A model generated the notes under the pieces. It had not been told where the DNA came from. It saw only the letters and a program-made list of their open reading frames with translations, and did not search any database. The translations under genes were made by a program, and so were the position numbers. From an uncultured Kangiella sp. (GTDB taxonomy: Bacteria; Pseudomonadota; Gammaproteobacteria; Enterobacterales; Kangiellaceae), in assembly GCA_950096615.1 (NCBI GenBank), contig CATNCP010000020.1, positions 1 through 50,807 of the forward strand: a DNA stretch of 50,807 bases, in the 5' to 3' direction. Shown in pieces: positions 19,247 through 28,194 of this stretch (its first letter is position 1; each line of letters opens with the position of its first letter).

Positions 19247-20248
19247 ATGACAGTTAAAGTAGCAATTAATGGTTATGGTCGTATCGGTCGTACAGCGTTA
19301 CGCGCAATTTATGAGCACGGTTACCGTGACCGCATCGAAGTTGTGGCGATCAACTCTTCACACCCAGCTGAAACAACGAAGCACTTAACAAAATATGACA
19401 CGACACACGGTCGTTTCAATGCTGACGTTTCAACGGATGGCGATCACCTCATCGTTAACGGCGACAAAATTAAATTGTATGCTGAGCGTAACCCAGAGTT
19501 AATCCCTTGGGGCGAGCAAGACGTCGACGTCGTTTTCGAATGTACTGGCGTATTCAAAGACCAAGCAGGTGCATCAAAGCACTTCAAAGGTGGCGCGAAA
19601 AAAGTTCTTATTTCAGCACCTGGCGCAGCAGACGTAGACGCAACGGTAGTATTCGGCGTTAACGATGATATCTTAAAGCCAGAGCATAAAGTTGTTTCAA
19701 ACGCTTCGTGCACCACAAACTGTCTAGCGCCATTAGCGAAAGTATTAAACGACACTGTTGGTATCAAATCAGGTCTAGTGAACACGATTCACGCTTACAC
19801 TAACGATCAGAAATTGATCGATAACCAACACTCTGACTTACGTCGTGCACGTGCCGCAGCACAAAGCATTATCCCAACAAAAACAGGCGCAGCTAAAGCG
19901 GTAGGTTTAGTGCTTCCTGAGTTGAACGGTAAGATGGACGGATTCGCCATGCGAGTACCAACGATCAATGTTTCTTGTGTTGACTTAACGTTCACAGCAG
20001 GTCGCGATACAACGGCTGAAGAAATTAACGAAATCGTTAAAAACGCAGCTGACGGTCACGTACTGGATTATAATGACGAGCCACTAGTGTCTATCGACTT
20101 CAACCACAGCCCAGCGTCTTCAAGTTTCGACGCAGGCCAAACTCGTGTGATGGACGGTAACTTGGTTAAAGTGGTTACTTGGTATGATAATGAGTGGGGT
20201 TTCTCGAACAGAATGTTAGACGTCGCCATCAAAATGATGAGTGTTTAA
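19247..20248 (+). CDS. gap: Type I glyceraldehyde-3-phosphate dehydrogenase (GapB-like cofactor site)
   Basis: A 333-residue GAPDH with INGYGRIGR (7-15), the catalytic cysteine in [19 protein letters not shown] segment, [10 protein letters not shown] and [11 protein letters not shown]. The true GAPDH motifs argue against erythrose-4-phosphate dehydrogenase (epd), which occupies this operon position in some relatives. The residue that usually selects NAD (Asp after AIN) is Ser37 (VVAINSSHP), resembling B. subtilis GapB and plastid-type enzymes, so NADP use or dual cofactor use in gluconeogenesis is plausible. The ATG at 19247 is chosen because TTGGAG ends 6 bases before it; the upstream in-frame TTG is part of that ribosome-binding site. 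Epd activity remains possible. Confidence 0.9.
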   Translation: MTVKVAINGYGRIGRTALRAIYEHGYRDRIEVVAINSSHPAETTKHLTKYDTTHGRFNADVSTDGDHLIVNGDKIKLYAERNPELIPWGEQDVDVVFECTGVFKDQAGASKHFKGGAKKVLISAPGAADVDATVVFGVNDDILKPEHKVVSNASCTTNCLAPLAKVLNDTVGIKSGLVNTIHAYTNDQKLIDNQHSDLRRARAAAQSIIPTKTGAAKAVGLVLPELNGKMDGFAMRVPTINVSCVDLTFTAGRDTTAEEINEIVKNAADGHVLDYNDEPLVSIDFNHSPASSSFDAGQTRVMDGNLVKVVTWYDNEWGFSNRMLDVAIKMMSV

Positions 20249-20252
20249 CTGC

Positions 20253-20358
20253 CTATTATTGGTTGATACTTTGTTGCAATCATTTTAGTCGTCGCTCATG
20301 TACTTTTGTACTATTCGCTAACCTAAAATGATTGCGCCGCGTCTAAACACAATAATAG
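20253..20358. repeat. Long nested palindromic element between gap and pgk
   Basis: Outer arms CTATTATTG (20253-20261) and CAATAATAG (20350-20358) enclose a perfect 13-bp inverted repeat GCAATCATTTTAG / CTAAAATGATTGC (20276-20288 and 20323-20335). At the centre is GTAC-TTTT-GTAC (20299-20310). The stretch of about 106 bp therefore folds as one long imperfect hairpin without a terminal T run. A similarly built element follows gcvH (43817-43930). It could be a REP/MITE-like extragenic palindrome or an mRNA-processing structure inside the operon. Confidence 0.6.
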
Positions 20359-20455
20359 TTTGTTAAATTATTGACTGGATTTATAAAGGCTTTTTTCGGA
20401 AAGTCTTTTGCGTTTTATTAGATTATAGAAATACTTTAAGTAAAGGTTCTAAAAC

Positions 20456-21631
20456 ATGAATGTTTTGAGAATGTCAGATTTAGATCTTGAGGGTAAGCGC
20501 GTACTTATTCGTGAAGATTTAAATGTACCGGTAAAAGATGGCAAAATTTCAAGCGATGTTCGAATTCAGGCATCGTTACCGACCATTAAGTTAGCGCTGG
20601 AGAAAGGCGCGAAGGTCATGGTGATGTCGCACCGTGGTCGTCCGACGGAAGGCGTATTAACAGAAAAAGATTCGATGGCTTTAATCGCTGATTACTTAAA
20701 TGATTTACTGGACGTTCCAGTACGTTTGGTCAGTGAGTATCTTGAAGGCGTAGACGTTGAGCAAGGTGAAGTCGTTGTATTTGAGAACGTTCGTTGCAAC
20801 GTTGGCGAAAAAGCCAATGACGAGCGTCTATCGAAAATGTATGCGGAACTGTGCGATGTGTTTGTTAATGATGCATTCGGTACAGCGCACCGTGCTCAAG
20901 CGTCGACTCATGGCGTAGCTAGATTTGCACCAGTTGCCTGTGCAGGACCATTATTGGCCGGTGAGTTGGAAGCGTTGGGCAAAGCTTTGGATAATCCAGC
21001 GCGACCCATGGTGGCGATTGTGGGCGGATCGAAAGTATCGACGAAGTTAACGGTATTAGAATCGCTTTCAACGGTAGTCGATCAGTTAATCGTCGGTGGC
21101 GGAATTGCTAATACATTTATTGCTGCGACGGATAAGCCTGTGGGCAAGTCATTGTGCGAAGAGGATTTAATTCCTGAAGCGAAGCGCTTGATCGAACAAG
21201 CGCAAGCAAAAGGTGGCGAGATTCCAGTCCCTGTCGATGTTGTTACAGGCAAAGAGTTTGCGGAAGATGCAGCGGCTGAGACTAAATCGGTAGACGATGT
21301 AGCAGAAGACGATATGATTTTTGATATTGGTCCAAAGTCAGCGGAGCATCTAGCCGAAGTATTGAAAGATGCGAAAACCATCGTATGGAATGGTCCAGTT
21401 GGTGTATTTGAGTTTGATCAATTTGGCGCTGGAACAGAGGCGATTTCAAAAGCGATTGCGCAAAGCGATGCATTTTCAATTGCAGGCGGTGGCGATACGT
21501 TAGCTGCGGTTGATAAATATGGAATTAAAGATAAAGTGTCGTACATTTCGACAGGCGGCGGTGCTTTCTTGGAATTTTTAGAAGGCAAAGAATTACCTGC
21601 AGTAGCAATTTTAGAAGAGCGTGCGAAATAG
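20456..21631 (+). CDS. pgk: Phosphoglycerate kinase
   Basis: A 391-residue monomeric kinase interconverting 1,3-bisphosphoglycerate + ADP and 3-phosphoglycerate + ATP. The conserved segments are [11 protein letters not shown] near the N terminus, SHRGRP (about 59-64), [33 protein letters not shown], the WNGPVGVFE segment and the C-terminal GGGDT...[13 protein letters not shown]. The length is standard. It begins about 100 bp after the palindromic element that separates it from gap, so its mRNA may be processed separately. It is followed by fba after 62 bases; no pyruvate kinase gene lies between. Confidence 0.97.
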   Translation: MNVLRMSDLDLEGKRVLIREDLNVPVKDGKISSDVRIQASLPTIKLALEKGAKVMVMSHRGRPTEGVLTEKDSMALIADYLNDLLDVPVRLVSEYLEGVDVEQGEVVVFENVRCNVGEKANDERLSKMYAELCDVFVNDAFGTAHRAQASTHGVARFAPVACAGPLLAGELEALGKALDNPARPMVAIVGGSKVSTKLTVLESLSTVVDQLIVGGGIANTFIAATDKPVGKSLCEEDLIPEAKRLIEQAQAKGGEIPVPVDVVTGKEFAEDAAAETKSVDDVAEDDMIFDIGPKSAEHLAEVLKDAKTIVWNGPVGVFEFDQFGAGTEAISKAIAQSDAFSIAGGGDTLAAVDKYGIKDKVSYISTGGGAFLEFLEGKELPAVAILEERAK

Positions 21632-21693
21632 CTGACTGGCAGAGCGTGAAGAATTTAAATATTAAACAGTTAAGAGTTTAAGAGGATAACAAG

Positions 21694-22758
21694 ATGGCAT
21701 TAATTACATTACGCCAATTACTGGATCATGCAGCAGAAAATGATTACGGTATTCCGGCATTTAACGTGAATAACCTTGAGCAAATGCGTGCGGTAATGCA
21801 GGCTGCGGATGAAACTGATAGTCCTGTTATCGTTCAAGCGTCAGCAGGCGCGCGTAAATACGCAGGTTCAAACTTCCTGCGTCATTTGATTTTAGCGGCG
21901 ACAGAAGAGTTCCCGCATATTCCAGTGTGTATGCACCAAGACCACGGTGCTTCTCCTGCGATTTGTCAGCAGTCGATTCAACTAGGCTTTTCATCAGTTA
22001 TGATGGACGGCTCGCTTGAAGAAGACATGAAAACGCCAGCAAGCTACGAGTATAACGCTCGTGTGACTAAGCTAGCAGTGGACATGGCGCACGCGTGCGG
22101 TGTGTCAGTTGAAGGCGAGTTAGGTTGCCTTGGTTCACTAGAAACGGGCATGGCTGGCGAAGAAGACGGTTCTGGCGCTGAAGGTGTTTTAAGCAAAGAA
22201 CAACTACTGACTGATCCAGAAGAAGCGGCACAGTTTGTTAAAGATACAGGCGTTGATGCGTTAGCAATTGCTATCGGTACCTCACACGGTGCTTATAAGT
22301 TTACGCGTCCACCAACAGGTGATGTGCTTTCTTTGAAACGTGTTAAAGAAATTCACGAGCGTATTCCTGATACACACTTAGTGATGCACGGTTCTTCATC
22401 TGTACCGCAGGATTGGTTATCAATCGTTAATGAGTACGGTGGTGACTTAGGTGAAACTTACGGTGTGCCAGTAGAAGAAATTCAAGAAGGTATCAAGCAT
22501 GGTGTGCGTAAAGTAAACATCGATACTGACTTACGTTTGGCCGCGACAGGCGCGGTGCGTAAATTCTTAAAGCACAATCCAAAAGAATTTGACCCACGTA
22601 AATATAACCGTGCAGCACAAGACGCGATGCAAGCGATCTGTAAAGCTCGTTACGAAGCGTTTGGCACAGCTGGTAACGCGGCTAAGATTAAGCCAATCAA
22701 CATGGAACAGATGGCGATTGACTATAAAGCAGGAAAACTTGATCCTCGCGTTAAGTAA
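21694..22758 (+). CDS. fba: Class II fructose-1,6-bisphosphate aldolase
   Basis: A 354-residue zinc-dependent aldolase that splits or forms fructose-1,6-bisphosphate. Zinc and catalytic residues lie in H81-Q-D83-H84-G. Further motifs are the [12 protein letters not shown] segment, [11 protein letters not shown] (zinc His), VMHGSSSVP and the phosphate/K-binding [11 protein letters not shown]. This is the longer subtype of about 350 residues typical of proteobacterial operons with pgk. An AGAGGAT Shine-Dalgarno precedes the ATG. It is the last gene of the tkt operon and is closed by a strong terminator. Confidence 0.97.
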   Translation: MALITLRQLLDHAAENDYGIPAFNVNNLEQMRAVMQAADETDSPVIVQASAGARKYAGSNFLRHLILAATEEFPHIPVCMHQDHGASPAICQQSIQLGFSSVMMDGSLEEDMKTPASYEYNARVTKLAVDMAHACGVSVEGELGCLGSLETGMAGEEDGSGAEGVLSKEQLLTDPEEAAQFVKDTGVDALAIAIGTSHGAYKFTRPPTGDVLSLKRVKEIHERIPDTHLVMHGSSSVPQDWLSIVNEYGGDLGETYGVPVEEIQEGIKHGVRKVNIDTDLRLAATGAVRKFLKHNPKEFDPRKYNRAAQDAMQAICKARYEAFGTAGNAAKIKPINMEQMAIDYKAGKLDPRVK

Positions 22759-22778
22759 TCGTATTGTCGATGTTTTAA

Positions 22779-22806
22779 AAAGGCCAGCAATTTGCTGGCC
22801 TTTTTA
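22779..22806 (+). terminator. Terminator of the tkt-gap-pgk-fba operon
   Basis: A 9-bp stem AGGCCAGCA/TGCTGGCCT with a short loop, flanked by A4 and T5 runs, 22 bases after fba. Confidence 0.85.
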
Positions 22807-22880
22807 TTATCTGGATTAAGCAAAACATAACAATAAAGAATAACAACTAGTATTTATCGCTTTTTACGTGACCCACACCA

Positions 22881-22922
22881 TATAATGCAGAAATAACTCT
22901 GGTGAATATTTAACCAGCTGGT
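22881..22922 (+). promoter_or_regulatory. Perfect -10 box and palindrome upstream of the membrane receiver gene
   Basis: TATAAT (22881-22886) has no good -35 box, with T-rich sequence in its place. It is followed by the perfect 10-bp palindrome ACCAGCTGGT (22913-22922), a possible operator within the leader. Confidence 0.35.
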
Positions 22923-22967
22923 ATCTTACTTAGCGCTCCGGAGGGCGTATTGAGAAGGGTTATATCT

Positions 22968-24293
22968 ATGGGGGTAGATATGTCTAAGAAAGCATTGATT
23001 GTGGATGATTCTAGAACGGCGTTTATGGTTCTAGCGCGCGTTTTATCAAACTATAGTATTGAAAGTATTCATGCCAAGTCTGGCGACGAAGCTATAGATT
23101 ACCTTAATGATAACGTCGTCGACGTCATCTTTTTGGATCAGGCAATGCCAGGTAAAGATGGATTTGAAACTATCAAGGAGTTAAAGGAAAGCTCCAAAAC
23201 CGATGATATTCCAGTCATGATGTTTACCGCAAGATGTGGTGAGGAATATCACCAAGAGGTAAAAGCACTGGGTGCGGTAGGAGTTTTACCGAAAGAGTTA
23301 TCTTCCGAAGAAGTGGAAGAAGCATTGTTAAAGCTCAACCTCTGGGGTGCTATTTCAGGGAATGTCCCCGCGGAACAAGTCGAGGACGATATTCTCCAGC
23401 CAACTGCTGATGAAAAATTACGGGTGTGGTTGGAGTCTTTCCTGGAAAATGAATTTTCACCACAGCTGTCGAATAAAGTGCGTAAAGCCACCGATGATTT
23501 GCGTAGAGACACCATTCATTACGGCAAGCGAATGCTGGATGAAATTGCAAAAAGCGATAAACAGCAGCAGGTGTTGCAAGAAGTGAAAGGTCAAACTGAC
23601 TATCTAAAGCAGCTGTTCACCACATCGTTTAAGCAGTACCGCTTCATCAGTTCGGTTTTCATTGTGCTACTGTTCGTTCTGACGGCAGGGATTATTTGGC
23701 TGTTATATCAAACGTCATCTTTAGCAGCTGAGCAGCTGAGTTTGCAGCAAAAAATTGCAGAGCTATCAGTAGAAAGTGCAGCTGGTGAAAAGCGTTTGAG
23801 TAACAAAATTGAACAACAGTCAGTAGCGGTGGAAAGCTTGGTGGCGGAGCAAGTCAATGCCGGCGATGGAGATACTACTGAACAGCACAACAGTGGTATT
23901 TATAGTGAGCAGGGAATGGTGGGGAAACTGATTGGTGTTGAGAAGGAAGGCAATCGTTTAACCGCTAAGAGTGCCCACGGCTATTTGTTTATGATCACGC
24001 CGCAGGGAAGAATAGCTGATAATAATATTAAGCGTTACTACATTGAGCCAGGCTGTAATGGTTCAGTCTATGCCAATGCCGTTCCTGGAATGGTGCTAAA
24101 AGTGGATCAAAATACCCTGGGTTATACTGAGTTACAGGGATATGCCTTAGTTCAGAGGCCAGTAAGCTGGATGGATAATACAAGCCAATGCCACGAGTAT
24201 AATAACGAAAAAGAGATAGTGCTAAGACAATTGGTTGAAAATGACGAAAGAATCACCGGCGTTACTGATACGGTCTACTTTGAGTTAAATTAA
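22968..24293 (+). CDS. Receiver-domain protein fused to a membrane helix and extracytoplasmic domain
   Basis: A protein of 441 residues. The N-terminal CheY-like receiver (about 5-125) has the DD pair in ALIVDDSR, the phosphoacceptor in VIFLDQAMPGKDG, MMFTA and the switch lysine in VLPKE. A helical linker (about 150-220) follows, then one membrane helix (about 226-248), a coiled coil (about 252-300) and a beta-rich C-terminal domain of about 130 residues with two cysteines. A receiver placed before a membrane anchor, with the output part apparently outside the membrane, is unusual. The ATG at 22968 has AAGGG 8 bases upstream. TTG at 22950, after GGAGGG, and ATG at 22980 are also possible starts. 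The C-terminal domain is not recognised. Confidence 0.75.
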   Translation: MGVDMSKKALIVDDSRTAFMVLARVLSNYSIESIHAKSGDEAIDYLNDNVVDVIFLDQAMPGKDGFETIKELKESSKTDDIPVMMFTARCGEEYHQEVKALGAVGVLPKELSSEEVEEALLKLNLWGAISGNVPAEQVEDDILQPTADEKLRVWLESFLENEFSPQLSNKVRKATDDLRRDTIHYGKRMLDEIAKSDKQQQVLQEVKGQTDYLKQLFTTSFKQYRFISSVFIVLLFVLTAGIIWLLYQTSSLAAEQLSLQQKIAELSVESAAGEKRLSNKIEQQSVAVESLVAEQVNAGDGDTTEQHNSGIYSEQGMVGKLIGVEKEGNRLTAKSAHGYLFMITPQGRIADNNIKRYYIEPGCNGSVYANAVPGMVLKVDQNTLGYTELQGYALVQRPVSWMDNTSQCHEYNNEKEIVLRQLVENDERITGVTDTVYFELN

Positions 24294-24304
24294 AGCGCGA
24301 CTCA

Positions 24305-24337
24305 ATAAAGATGCCGCTACCTAAACCGTAGCGGCAA
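24305..24337 (-). terminator. serA terminator
   Basis: Perfect 8-bp stem GCCGCTAC/GTAGCGGC (24313-24335). Read on the minus strand it is followed by ATCTTTATT. It lies between the two convergent genes. Confidence 0.6.
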
Positions 24338-24343
24338 AGATGA

Positions 24344-25576
24344 TTAGTATAAAATTCTTGCTCGAATAGTGCCGTCGATCTGACGCATTTTATCCAGCGC
24401 CGTTTGGCTTGAGCCATTTTCAATATCCGTCACTACATAACCCAGTTCACCTTGAGTTTGAAGGTACTGTCCTGAAATATTGACGTTATTCTCTGAAAGA
24501 ATTTGGTTAATTTGAGTCAGTACACCGGGCCTATTATGGTGGATATGCAGAATACGGTGACGGTTGTCGTGTTCTGGCAGCGACACTTGTGGGAAGTTTA
24601 CGGCTGACATGGTCGAGCCGTTGTTACTGTACTTAATCAACTTATCAGCAACTTCAATCGCAATATTTTCTTGGGCTTCTTGAGTGCTGCCACCAATGTG
24701 TGGTGTCAGAATGACATTATCGAACTGGCGCAGTGGGGAGACGAACTCTTCGGTATTCGACTTTGGCTCTGTCGGGAATACGTCAATCGCGGCACCGGCT
24801 AAACGATTGTCTTCAAGCGCTTGAGCTAAAGCGTCGATGTCAACTACCGTTCCTCTTGAGGCATTAATAAGAATGCTGTCTTGCTTCATTTGAGCAATTT
24901 GAGCTTGGCCCATCATGCCCTTCGTTTCAGGGGTTTCGGGGACATGTAAGCTAACGACATCGGATTCAGCTAATAATGTATTGAGCTCTACAACTTGCTC
25001 AGCGTTGCCAAGGGTCAACTTGTTCTCGATATCGAAGAACCTAACTTTCATGCCGATACCTTCAGCCAAGATACCGAGCTGAGTACCGATGTGACCATAA
25101 CCGATTATGCCCAAAGTTTTACCGCGCGCTTCGTTAGATTGAGCGGCGCTTTTGTGCCATTCACCGCGGTGAGCTGCAGCATTTTTAGCAGGAATTCCGC
25201 GTAATAGCATGATCATTTCACCTAAAACCAGCTCGGCAACACTTCGAGTGTTGGAATAGGGCGCGTTGAAAACTGGTATACCCTTATGCTGTGCAGCTTC
25301 AAGGTTCACTTGGTTGGTGCCAATACAGAAACAACCCACGCCGACAAGCTTGTTGGCAGCGGCGAGTACTTTTTCATTCAGTTGGCTTCGTGAGCGGATG
25401 CCGATGAAATGATACTCTCCAATCGTGTCTAACAGCTCTGCCTCGGATAAGGCCGTTTTGTGGTAAGTCACGTTGTCATAGCCGTCACGGCGAAATATGG
25501 CTTCCGCAACAGGGTGAACTCCTTCAAGTAGCAATACTTTTAAATCTTGTTTGTTATAAGACGTATTTGTAGGCAT
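24344..25576 (-). CDS. serA: D-3-phosphoglycerate dehydrogenase
   Basis: A 410-residue NAD-dependent first enzyme of serine synthesis, the same length as E. coli SerA. The NAD-binding motif is G159-Y-G-H-I-G-T (approximately 159-165). The catalytic triad is R241 in INASRGTVVD, E270 in VFPTEP and H293 in TPHIGGST. A C-terminal ACT domain (about 335-410, HIHHNRPGVLTQ) is of the serine-feedback type. The start at 25576 gives the E. coli-like N terminus. The Shine-Dalgarno is poor, and AGAAGGAA lies 18 bases upstream, so a start a few codons earlier is not excluded. It appears monocistronic and supplies serine for the glycine cleavage system encoded further on. Confidence 0.96.
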   Translation of the reverse strand: MPTNTSYNKQDLKVLLLEGVHPVAEAIFRRDGYDNVTYHKTALSEAELLDTIGEYHFIGIRSRSQLNEKVLAAANKLVGVGCFCIGTNQVNLEAAQHKGIPVFNAPYSNTRSVAELVLGEMIMLLRGIPAKNAAAHRGEWHKSAAQSNEARGKTLGIIGYGHIGTQLGILAEGIGMKVRFFDIENKLTLGNAEQVVELNTLLAESDVVSLHVPETPETKGMMGQAQIAQMKQDSILINASRGTVVDIDALAQALEDNRLAGAAIDVFPTEPKSNTEEFVSPLRQFDNVILTPHIGGSTQEAQENIAIEVADKLIKYSNNGSTMSAVNFPQVSLPEHDNRHRILHIHHNRPGVLTQINQILSENNVNISGQYLQTQGELGYVVTDIENGSSQTALDKMRQIDGTIRARILY

Positions 25577-25738
25577 GGCAATTCGCGACTGCGTTCCTTC
25601 TCGGTTGACTGTAGTAATTGGTCTAATGAGTTCATTTAAGCAAAACAAAAAAGCGATAGAAAGTGTTTCTGTAAATTATTGCGTTTGAATGACAAAAAAG
25701 GTGTTTGTGCTGGTTGTTTTTGCTACAATTTGCCGCCA

Positions 25739-25775
25739 CTTAGCCCCTAAAGGCTAAGTTTTGTTGTTTTTAAGG
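25739..25775 (+). promoter_or_regulatory. Leader hairpin with U-rich tail before the acyl carrier gene
   Basis: Stem CTTAGCC/GGCTAAG with a 6-base loop, followed by TTTTGTTGTTTTT. It resembles an intrinsic terminator or attenuator. It lies 10 bases after a possible -10 box TACAAT (25724-25729) and about 35 bases before the start codon. If that -10 box is used, most transcripts would meet this structure at once. Confidence 0.4.
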
Positions 25776-25810
25776 TTCTATGATTGCCTTGCCTTGAGGA
25801 GAGTTGCCGT

Positions 25811-26074
25811 ATGGCATACGAAGTGAATATCAATAAAATGATTGAGTTATTAAGCGATACATTATCGCTATCTGCTGATGAGTTGTCCGCAGATACTCAG
25901 CTTATTGGCAACTTACCTGAGTTTGATTCCATGGCGATCGTGTCAATTTTAATGCAAATCGAAGAAGACTTCGGCATCGAGATTCCTGATGATGAATTGT
26001 CAGGGGAAGTTTTCGAGTCGGTCCAGTCCCTCACTGAGTTTGTGGAAATACAACAAGCAGCGACAGCAATCTAG
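25811..26074 (+). CDS. Acyl carrier protein-like phosphopantetheine protein
   Basis: An 87-residue acidic four-helix carrier. The phosphopantetheine serine is S40 in the EFDSMAI motif (DSL in housekeeping AcpP), and helix III contains FGIEIPDDEL. It is not the fatty-acid AcpP, which would sit in a fab cluster. Carriers of this type occur in exopolysaccharide/exosortase-type loci and other modification systems. The start at 25811 follows GAGGAG by 9 bases. It is followed after 113 bases by a PrsK-like kinase and PrsR-like regulator on the same strand. No acyl-AMP ligase or other partner enzyme lies in the window. Confidence 0.85.
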   Translation: MAYEVNINKMIELLSDTLSLSADELSADTQLIGNLPEFDSMAIVSILMQIEEDFGIEIPDDELSGEVFESVQSLTEFVEIQQAATAI

Positions 26075-26187
26075 CCTTTTCAAGCCCCTCGCAAAAAATA
26101 CTATATTATTGATTTTTAAGGCTTAAAGAGTGGATCTTTGGGGCTAATTCTTTTATAACAAAGACTCATTCAAATCAATAGTTTGTC

Positions 26188-28194
26188 ATGGCGGGATTCA
26201 TTGCCAGTATCGTTCTGGCTATATATCTTCTAGTAATGACGTTAGTGCGCTGGCGGCGCATTGCGCTTTTCTGGCCACTCATTGTTGTGGCGCTCACTCT
26301 AGCTATTTGGAGCGGGGCTAAATTACTTGAGGATGCTTACCACTTACCTTTTTGGTTGCTCGAATGGGTGCGCCTATTTGGGTTTTTCTGCACGCTTGCG
26401 CTATTTATGTGGAAGTTCGCTCGGCCCAACTTATGGGTCAATGGTGCTGTTTGCGTGGTCCTTTCCTTATGGCTGTTTATTCAGTTCCAAGATCTTGGTG
26501 CTTTATCCGTATTAATTAACCCTGGATTTGCAGGGCTTATACTGCTGCTGTTGCTGCATTTAGTTGAAATTGCCGGCAATCAATTCGCCGAAACTTATCG
26601 TCGAGAAATCGCAACTTTAGCGGGAGCCATCGGTTTTATTTTGGTATGGGATCTATTTTGCATGTTAGTTTTCATGCTAGATGAGTCCGGTACTCCCGAA
26701 GTATTGGATATTTCTCGCTCTATCGTCACCTCTCTAGCCATCAGTTTTAGCATTATTCACTTGCAAGGTATTGAGCATAGCCGATTCCAACTTAATGAAG
26801 CCTTGCCCCGGTATCGTCCAGAAAGTGGGCTTAATATTTTTGCGATTTACTGCTGGATAGCGGTGGTAGGCTACATCCTGATAGATGTGATGACGCGTAA
26901 TACCGAGTTAGCACTGGCCTTTTTGCTGACATCGGGCGTCGGTTTTATGGTTTTGTCCTATAAGAAGCGTTTCTTCGGGCAGTTGACCATTCTCTACCGG
27001 AAACTGTTTTCAGCTTATAAGTATGACTATCGAGAAAGTTGGATTCGTTTCAATCGTGCGCTGGATGAAGCCAACGTCACCGGTAATTATTATCAGCTAT
27101 CGATCAAGGCTATTGGTAATATTATTGATAGTCCAGCAGGAAAGCTATGGAGCTTACGAAACGACAGTTTTGCTTATGTGGACCACTGGGAGTCGCCATT
27201 ATCCGATGATATGAGCTATCAATTGCCACGCTCGTTAAGCGACTTCATGGATAAGACAAACTGGGTCATCGACATTCAGGAGTACCAAAAGGACTCGGAT
27301 ATATACAGAGGCTTAAATATTGACTTGAGCGAGGGGCTTTTTAGAAATCATCGAATTTTCATCCCATTGCGAAGAAATGATGAATTAATCGGGATTGTTG
27401 GGTTAGCTGCTAGTTACAGTAAGCCAATTTTAAATTGGGAAGATCATGACTTACTTAAAGCGGCTGGCTTACAAATGGCGAGTTATCTAGCCATGTTCGA
27501 GGCAACTACCCAGATTTATGAGCAACAACATTTTGATGCTTTTAATCGCTTATCGGCTTTCGTGGTGCATGACATCAAGAATGTCACAGCTCAGTTGGAG
27601 TTGATCACCCATAACGCAGAGCGTTACCGTCAAAACCAAGAGTTTGTGGATGATGCTTTCGAGACCGTAGCGAGTGCAACCAGTCGCTTGAATAAGATGT
27701 TAGCTCAATTGAAACGAGGGCGCTCAGCATCTGATTTAAAGAAAGTGTGTGACTTAAAGGCCATTGTAGACAAGTTCAAGAAGAGCACTGAGAGGTTGAA
27801 CTGGACAGGCAAAGTGCCAGAAGTAAAGGTCATTGCTGAAAAAGATGCATTGCTTAATGTCATTCAGCATCTGCATCAGAACGGAATCGAGGCAAGTGAT
27901 AAGGATAGTTTAGTTACCCATCATGTTGAGCTTAAAGGCGATCAAGTTCATTGGCATATTTATGACCAAGGGACCGGAATGGATAGCGAGTTTATGCGAA
28001 AGCAATTATTCAAGCCATTCGCAACGACTAAGGGAAATGCGGGTATTGGAATTGGGGTTTACCAATGCCGCTATTTGCTACAAAGCTTCGGTGGTGATTT
28101 AATTATTCATAGTGAAGTTAATCAAGGTACACATTGTATCGCGATTTTAGCCTCTCCAGAGGGAGAGAGGGATGGGGAATATGGCACAAAATAA
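26188..28194 (+). CDS. prsK: PrsK-like membrane histidine kinase
   Basis: A 668-residue sensor kinase resembling the PEP-CTERM-system kinase PrsK. The N-terminal half has about eight hydrophobic helices (residues 1-275), the middle a GAF-like domain (about 300-445), and the C terminus a kinase core. The phosphoacceptor is H461 in FVVHDIKNV. The ATP-binding domain shows N565 in the HQNGIEASD box, DQGTGMD and GIGIGVYQCR. The order 7-8 TM, GAF, HATPase is characteristic of PrsK. It overlaps the next gene by 23 bases, so the two are translationally coupled. Usually an exosortase and PEP-CTERM targets accompany the pair; none are in this window. The ATG has a weak Shine-Dalgarno. Confidence 0.8.
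   Translation: MAGFIASIVLAIYLLVMTLVRWRRIALFWPLIVVALTLAIWSGAKLLEDAYHLPFWLLEWVRLFGFFCTLALFMWKFARPNLWVNGAVCVVLSLWLFIQFQDLGALSVLINPGFAGLILLLLLHLVEIAGNQFAETYRREIATLAGAIGFILVWDLFCMLVFMLDESGTPEVLDISRSIVTSLAISFSIIHLQGIEHSRFQLNEALPRYRPESGLNIFAIYCWIAVVGYILIDVMTRNTELALAFLLTSGVGFMVLSYKKRFFGQLTILYRKLFSAYKYDYRESWIRFNRALDEANVTGNYYQLSIKAIGNIIDSPAGKLWSLRNDSFAYVDHWESPLSDDMSYQLPRSLSDFMDKTNWVIDIQEYQKDSDIYRGLNIDLSEGLFRNHRIFIPLRRNDELIGIVGLAASYSKPILNWEDHDLLKAAGLQMASYLAMFEATTQIYEQQHFDAFNRLSAFVVHDIKNVTAQLELITHNAERYRQNQEFVDDAFETVASATSRLNKMLAQLKRGRSASDLKKVCDLKAIVDKFKKSTERLNWTGKVPEVKVIAEKDALLNVIQHLHQNGIEASDKDSLVTHHVELKGDQVHWHIYDQGTGMDSEFMRKQLFKPFATTKGNAGIGIGVYQCRYLLQSFGGDLIIHSEVNQGTHCIAILASPEGERDGEYGTK

Noticed and set aside
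19247-20248. Calling the gene epd because of its place between tkt and pgk
   Set aside because: HAYTNDQ and [10 protein letters not shown] are GAPDH motifs; E. coli Epd differs at both.
26075-26187. Sigma-54 promoter before the PrsK-like gene
   Set aside because: No GG-N10-GC type -24/-12 pair was found in the carrier-kinase interval.
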